From Myrica gale (Eukaryota > Streptophyta > Magnoliopsida > Fagales > Myricaceae), in NCBI GenBank assembly GCA_963930655.1, contig OZ005604.1, forward strand, positions 1,498,001 to 1,562,000: DNA of 64,000 nucleotides, read 5' to 3'. Position numbers and translations under genes: made by a program. This document shows positions 59,867-64,000 of the stretch, one piece after another. The notes below the pieces were generated by a model. That model made no database searches. It was not told the origin of the DNA and saw only the letters and a list, made by a program, of their open reading frames with translations. Position 1 is the first letter of the stretch; each line of letters opens with the position of its first letter.

Positions 59867-61120
59867 TGTAACGCCCCGGGCCCAAACTCCAAACGGAAAG
59901 ATTTCCATATAAAATAAGGTTTTTTCACCATGGCTAATCATTTATCTAGGCCCCAATATTTTAAAACTAATTTGTACAACGTCAGCAAAGTATTCATACA
60001 TCATAAAAAATCCAAAATTATCAATCCGAGCCCTAAAATTTACATTAGCATATCCGATGTTTTCCATCATCGATGAAGATCTCCCAAAAGAATGGCAACG
60101 ACGACTTCTCCAACATTAATCTCTAAAAGTACTCTTGCAAAACACGCATTCGAAACACATCTATCTGAAGCTCTTCAAACTTCTCTAATTTTGGCAACTC
60201 TGAAAAATATGAGAATAAGTGGTAAGCCACGACTAGCTCAATAAGTAGTAAGTCAATGTGGATGGGGAAAAGATAATTTTATTACAATAACTGAAATCCA
60301 AAATGAAACACCGTGAGCCATACCGAATCCAAAATACAAGTTTGTAACAAAAATATCTAAGGCCGCGCAATATAGGGAAATCACCAATGGTCACACAGAC
60401 CTCCTGGCTACAAAGACCTCTAAATACCACAATGGGTATCAAATTGACCACAAGCCACAAGGATAAATTGGCTACACATACCACAAGGATAAATTGGCTA
60501 CACATACCACAAAGATAAATTGGTCACACAGACCACAATGATAAATTGGCAGCGCAAGGACAATTTTCAAAGTGTGCTCACCAAAACAAGTTATAAATAT
60601 CTCAATTGTTTCACGAAAATCACGACAATCTCATTTTACCCAAAATTTGTTAATTTCCCCAAATAATACATCAAACCATATAAAAATACGGTACACGTAT
60701 AAAAATCTCATTGAAGAACCACTTACCTAGAACGTTTAACCAATTCTTAAAGCTTCTCCAATAATTGCCAAATAATCTCTTAGAACCTAGTAGCACCACC
60801 TCAATCCAAATTTTGGTCTCCAATATTAACCTCAATTTCTTCAACTTTTAAAATTCAAACATAAGATCCTTATCCATATATTTCAAATTCAAACATAAAA
60901 GTAATCTATCCATATCTTAATTTTTAAATTCAAACCTAAGATCAAATTTGTATCAAAACCTTTAAATTCAAATATAGATCACATCTTCATCTCAACACCT
61001 TTAAATTCGAAAATACGATTCAACCTCTATCCAAAAATCAAACATAGGATTAAACTCTTATCTCTTCGTTAAAAAATTCAAATTACTCATTTATCACCTT
61101 TTTCAGGGTAGGGTATTACA
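59867..61120. mobile_element. Solo LTR with 5-bp target duplication in SMC1 intron 12
   Basis: It begins TGTAACGCCCCGGGCCC and ends GGGTAGGGTATTACA, so the short inverted termini are TGTAA and TTACA. GTTTT flanks both sides (59862-59866 and 61121-61125). It is 1254 bp without gag-pol. The TGTAA...GGGTATTACA form is typical of plant Ty3-type LTRs. Recombination between two LTRs would leave this structure. Confidence 0.88.
60455..60550. repeat. 26-bp tandem repeat inside the solo LTR
   Basis: Nearly four units of CCACAAGGATAAATTGGCTA plus six bases are stacked head to tail, the third and fourth slightly diverged. Confidence 0.9.
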
Positions 61121-62206
61121 GTTTTCCTGTTTATAATTTAGAGAATGAAAAAAAAGATTGACTCTAGATTTATGATTTGAGACTTCGCGACATTCTTGTT
61201 AATTTGGTGGCATAAGAAAAGTGTAATTGAAAGTAGGGCTGTTCAACCTCGGTGTAGGTGCCAGTTTTGGCCAAAACCGGCACCTACCTCGGATAGACCA
61301 GTTTTCAAATATTGACCACCTACACTGTTAAGGGCAAAAATCGGCCCTTAGCGTGGTGATTTTCGGTTAACCTACATTCATATTAGAAAAAAATAAAGGA
61401 GCACATACCACATTCAGACAATTCTTAAAGCAAACCAAGTTTCTCTCTCTGTTGGTAAATATCCAAGTGAGATTCCGATAATGGATACAAATAGTCATTG
61501 TGTTCTATATTCACTGAAGAGACTGATGATAATTCTCAAAAATCCGCTAGAAATTGACATGCCAGAACAAAAGATAACAACATATTAGGATTCCAAGAAT
61601 GAACCTATTTCTTAAGCACCTTATTCTTACAGCAGAGAGTTGAAGATCAAATTGATTACTTATGACAGATTGTCAGCCAACCTAAATAAAATCATTGACA
61701 TGACTATTCTCCTAAGTTGACATGACAAAAAGGACCCACAGACCCAAATCCACTAAGCAAAAGATCGGTGAGCTAAGATCAAAAGCCATAACAAAATAGA
61801 ACTTAAGAAAGTATGTAGGAGAAGATCCTTCATTCGTGAAAAACTAAAAAACCATCAGAGTAAATCAATGAGAAGACATAAAATCAACAAATCTGTGACT
61901 TTTCATGTTGCATACTTTATATTCAAAACTGATTAGCCAGCAAGATCTTTCCCAAACACACCATTCGAATATAAAATTGACACGAAAAGTATAAAGGGGT
62001 AGGTAGCAACAAGCCAATAAACAATAAGAAAAGATGCAGATTTATATCATAAATTCTAATCTGATCATAGTAATAGTGAACTTATATCGAGCCTGAAGGT
62101 TTTCTTCTGCTGTTGATGAATCTGAAACTAAATTCTGGGAAAATCAGCCACCGCTAAAACTGAACAGATTTATTTTAAGTTAGAAAAAATGATTCAAACG
62201 AACAGC

Positions 62207-63168
62207 TAGGGGTGTGCACCGAAATTTTCGGATTCGGAAGGGCAAAATCCGAATCCGAAATTTTCGGATACCGGAGTTCGAATCCGAATCCGATCCGAAC
62301 ATGAGTGATATCCGGTCAAGTCGGATTCGGATTAAATCTCGGACCAGATTTGGAATTGGAATGTTTGATCTAATTTGAATTAAACAAAAACGCCACCTAG
62401 CTTGAATCGATGAATTTAGTTGCAATCCCAAAAAGGGAGAGGAGACTTAGATCGTCGATGGCTGAGAAATCAGTTGATTTACTCAAATCCCAACGTATTA
62501 AAGGGGAGAGGAGACTCACACTGTCGATGGCTGAGAAAAGAGGAGACGAGGAGACCGGTGGCGACGATAGTTGACGAAGGACGGAGGTAGGCAGCAATGG
62601 AGGAGCGGCGATGAGGGCCTTCACTGTTAGGCTCAACAGAGAGCGTCGATTGCTGAGAAGGGAGGAGGCGATAGCTGACGTAGGTAGGCGACAAGGAGAC
62701 CGGCAACGACAACGATTGAGAGAGGCGAAGAGAAGATTAGGGTTAGGGTTAGGGTTTCTCAAATTTTCGAAGAGGAAGAGGGGAGAACCAGTAGGGGATA
62801 TGGGGAATTCGTGAATGGGGTTGGGGGGGTCAGCTAAATGAAACACTGTCGTATTGGGGGTTAGGGTTTCTCAAATTTTCGAAGAGGAAGAGGGGAAAAC
62901 CAGTAAGGGCTATTGGGAATTCGTGAATGGGGTTGGGGGAGTCAGCTAAATGAAACACCTCCTCCCCAAAACGGAGCGTGTTTAGTTTAAATAAGACAAT
63001 CGGGTCGGGTTGGATGATTTCAGATATCATTCCAGGTATTTGACTCCGACCCGATTACATGATTTTTTTTTTCACATATATTATCCGAATTCGGTTTCGG
63101 CTGGATCCGATCCGACCGGGTCGGACCCGGGTCGACGAGGCGGATCAGACAGAGTCTGCACAGCCCTA
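62207..63168. mobile_element. Nested hAT element (inner)
   Basis: The ends are TAGGGGTGTGCACC and the inverse of TAGGGCTGTGCAGAC. The flanks CGAACAGC (62199-62206) and TGAACAGC (63169-63176) match at 7 of 8 bases. The interior has GGATTCGGATT and GGGTCGG blocks on both sides, as in the MITE at 25406. It carries two internal tandem duplications. Confidence 0.78.
62736..62950. repeat. Tandem duplication of about 107 bp with telomere-like start
   Basis: The block GGGTTAGGGTTTCTCAAATT ... CAGCTAAATGAAACAC occurs twice (about 62742-62846 and 62858-62957). Just before it are three TTAGGG-like units. An older doubled segment (GAGGAGACT ... GTCGATGGCTGAGAA) lies at about 62437-62540. Confidence 0.75.
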
Positions 63169-63551
63169 TGAACAGCCAAGCGACACATCTAAAGATTGTA
63201 GAAAGAGTAATGATTCAAAACGTCTGGGAGATGAGAATATATTATCAAAACCCTAAAAATTGCAAAAAAATAGGAAAAAATTAACCTGAGGGAGAGGAGA
63301 AGATGAGATTACTTGCAGTGGTCGGCGAAGGGTGGGGGGGGGAATCGAAGACTGAAGTTTGAAGAGGCAATATAAACAACAAAATTTAAAATAAATTAAA
63401 ACCCGGTTTCCCGGTGCTGGGTAAATCGGGAAAACCCCTGGGTTTTTCTAAAAATAGGCCACCGGCATTGACATCGGTTAGGCTGGGTACCGGGAACCAG
63501 ATGCTGTTTCCACCGGATTTTACAGGTGGCTTTCAACAGCCTAATCGAAAG

Positions 63552-64000
63552 TGCATCCAGGCATGCTTGAAGCACAAAGAGGGAAGTGCCAGTGGTAAAG
63601 CTGATGGATGGTGTTTTAAGTAAGAATCTAAATCGCCAAGGGCTTTAGGTTTTTAGGATTGCATAGTGAATACATAAAGACCTTATATCCTTATATAAAG
63701 GTTTTTAGGGTGTATTTGGGGCTGGAATGCTTGTGTCTTGGACAGGAAAATCTACGTAGAGGTTTTGAAACCAGCATGTAACAATTAAATGGACGAGAAA
63801 GAAAAGCAATCAACCTGGCATGATGTAAGTTTTCATTGAGCATCGTACCTGAGAGTGTTACCACTGCACTTGGTTCCTCCAAAAAATCTTAGGTGGTCCG
63901 GCTATATTTTATTTTGCCAAAAAACCTGTCACGTAGCCTAGCCAAGTGCTTTTCTTCATGAGCACCATATTTGCTTTGTACAATGTAAGTTGCTAAACAG
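63552..64000. other. Continuation of SMC1 intron, no exon found
   Basis: The next SMC1 exon should begin with LEYEQ-like residues completing the split Gln codon. No such frame is present up to the window edge. Confidence 0.5.

Larger units (their letters stand above)
61234..63543. mobile_element. hAT-type element (outer), interrupted by another hAT
   Basis: The left end is TAGGGCTGTTCAA and the right end is inverted (TTTCAACAGCCTA). 8-bp near-duplications flank it: ATTGAAAG at 61226-61233 and ATCGAAAG at 63544-63551. Related GTGCCAGTTTTGG / CGGGAACCAG blocks occur inside both ends. No transposase frame is visible. It sits in the SMC1 intron after exon 12. Confidence 0.75.

Noticed and set aside
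62397..62846. 149-codon minus-strand frame rich in Ser, Leu and Pro
   Set aside because: It lies in tandem duplications inside the inner hAT, its composition follows repeat GC content, and no domain is visible.
1..64000. CRISPR array, phage, bacterial operon or biosynthetic gene cluster
   Set aside because: No regularly spaced repeats, no grouped enzyme genes and clear plant nuclear gene structure throughout.

Overview
The window is nuclear DNA of a flowering plant, almost certainly a eudicot. The genes have short exons, AT-rich introns with GT-AG boundaries, and plant-only families (a PUB-ARM ubiquitin ligase, RHON1, TOM1-like). The spaces between them are full of plant-type L1 LINEs, hAT and Mutator-like elements and LTR remnants. 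The species cannot be named from this sequence.

Layout. Minus strand: PUB3-like U-box/ARM E3 ligase (112-3861, intact, 786 aa over four coding exons); relic of an XBAT35-type ankyrin-RING ligase (11937-16956); RHON1-like plastid RNA-binding protein with two reading-frame lesions (17416-19417); intact five-exon S26-peptidase-like protein of 202 aa (21524-25329) that lacks the usual Ser/Lys dyad. Plus strand: intact TOM1-like VHS-GAT protein, TOL2 type, 393 aa (32678-36053); first 12 coding exons (about 822 residues) of cohesin subunit SMC1 (37549-59358), which runs off the right edge. RHON1, the S26-like gene and TOL2 appear in the order recalled for Arabidopsis AT1G06190, AT1G06200 and AT1G06210. 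PUB3 and SMC1 on the flanks are both recalled from Arabidopsis AT3G54.

Repeats. SMC1 introns hold a full-length but coding-dead L1 (38172-43888, 16-bp target duplication), two 5'-truncated L1s (51189-51985 and 52779-55069, each with an 11-bp duplication), an older L1 relic, a solo LTR with a 5-bp duplication (59867-61120) and a hAT inside a hAT (62207-63168 in 61234-63543). Elsewhere there is a 1.75-kb non-autonomous hAT (8208-9958), a hAT MITE just upstream of the S26-like start (25406-25766), several fold-back elements sharing a GGTCGACC core, a hairpin next to RHON1, and a stray copy of part of the S26-like gene (29414-29930).

The most unusual signals are: (1) five tiny inserts of 13-21 bp, each flanked by 10-18 bp direct repeats, four of them carrying just the 3' tail of the resident L1 family; (2) a U12-type AT-AC intron in SMC1, directly after a tandem copy of the acceptor and start of exon 7; (3) parallel decay of neighbouring XBAT35 and RHON1 beside intact genes. 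I found no CRISPR, operon-like gene cluster or other clearly new multi-gene system.
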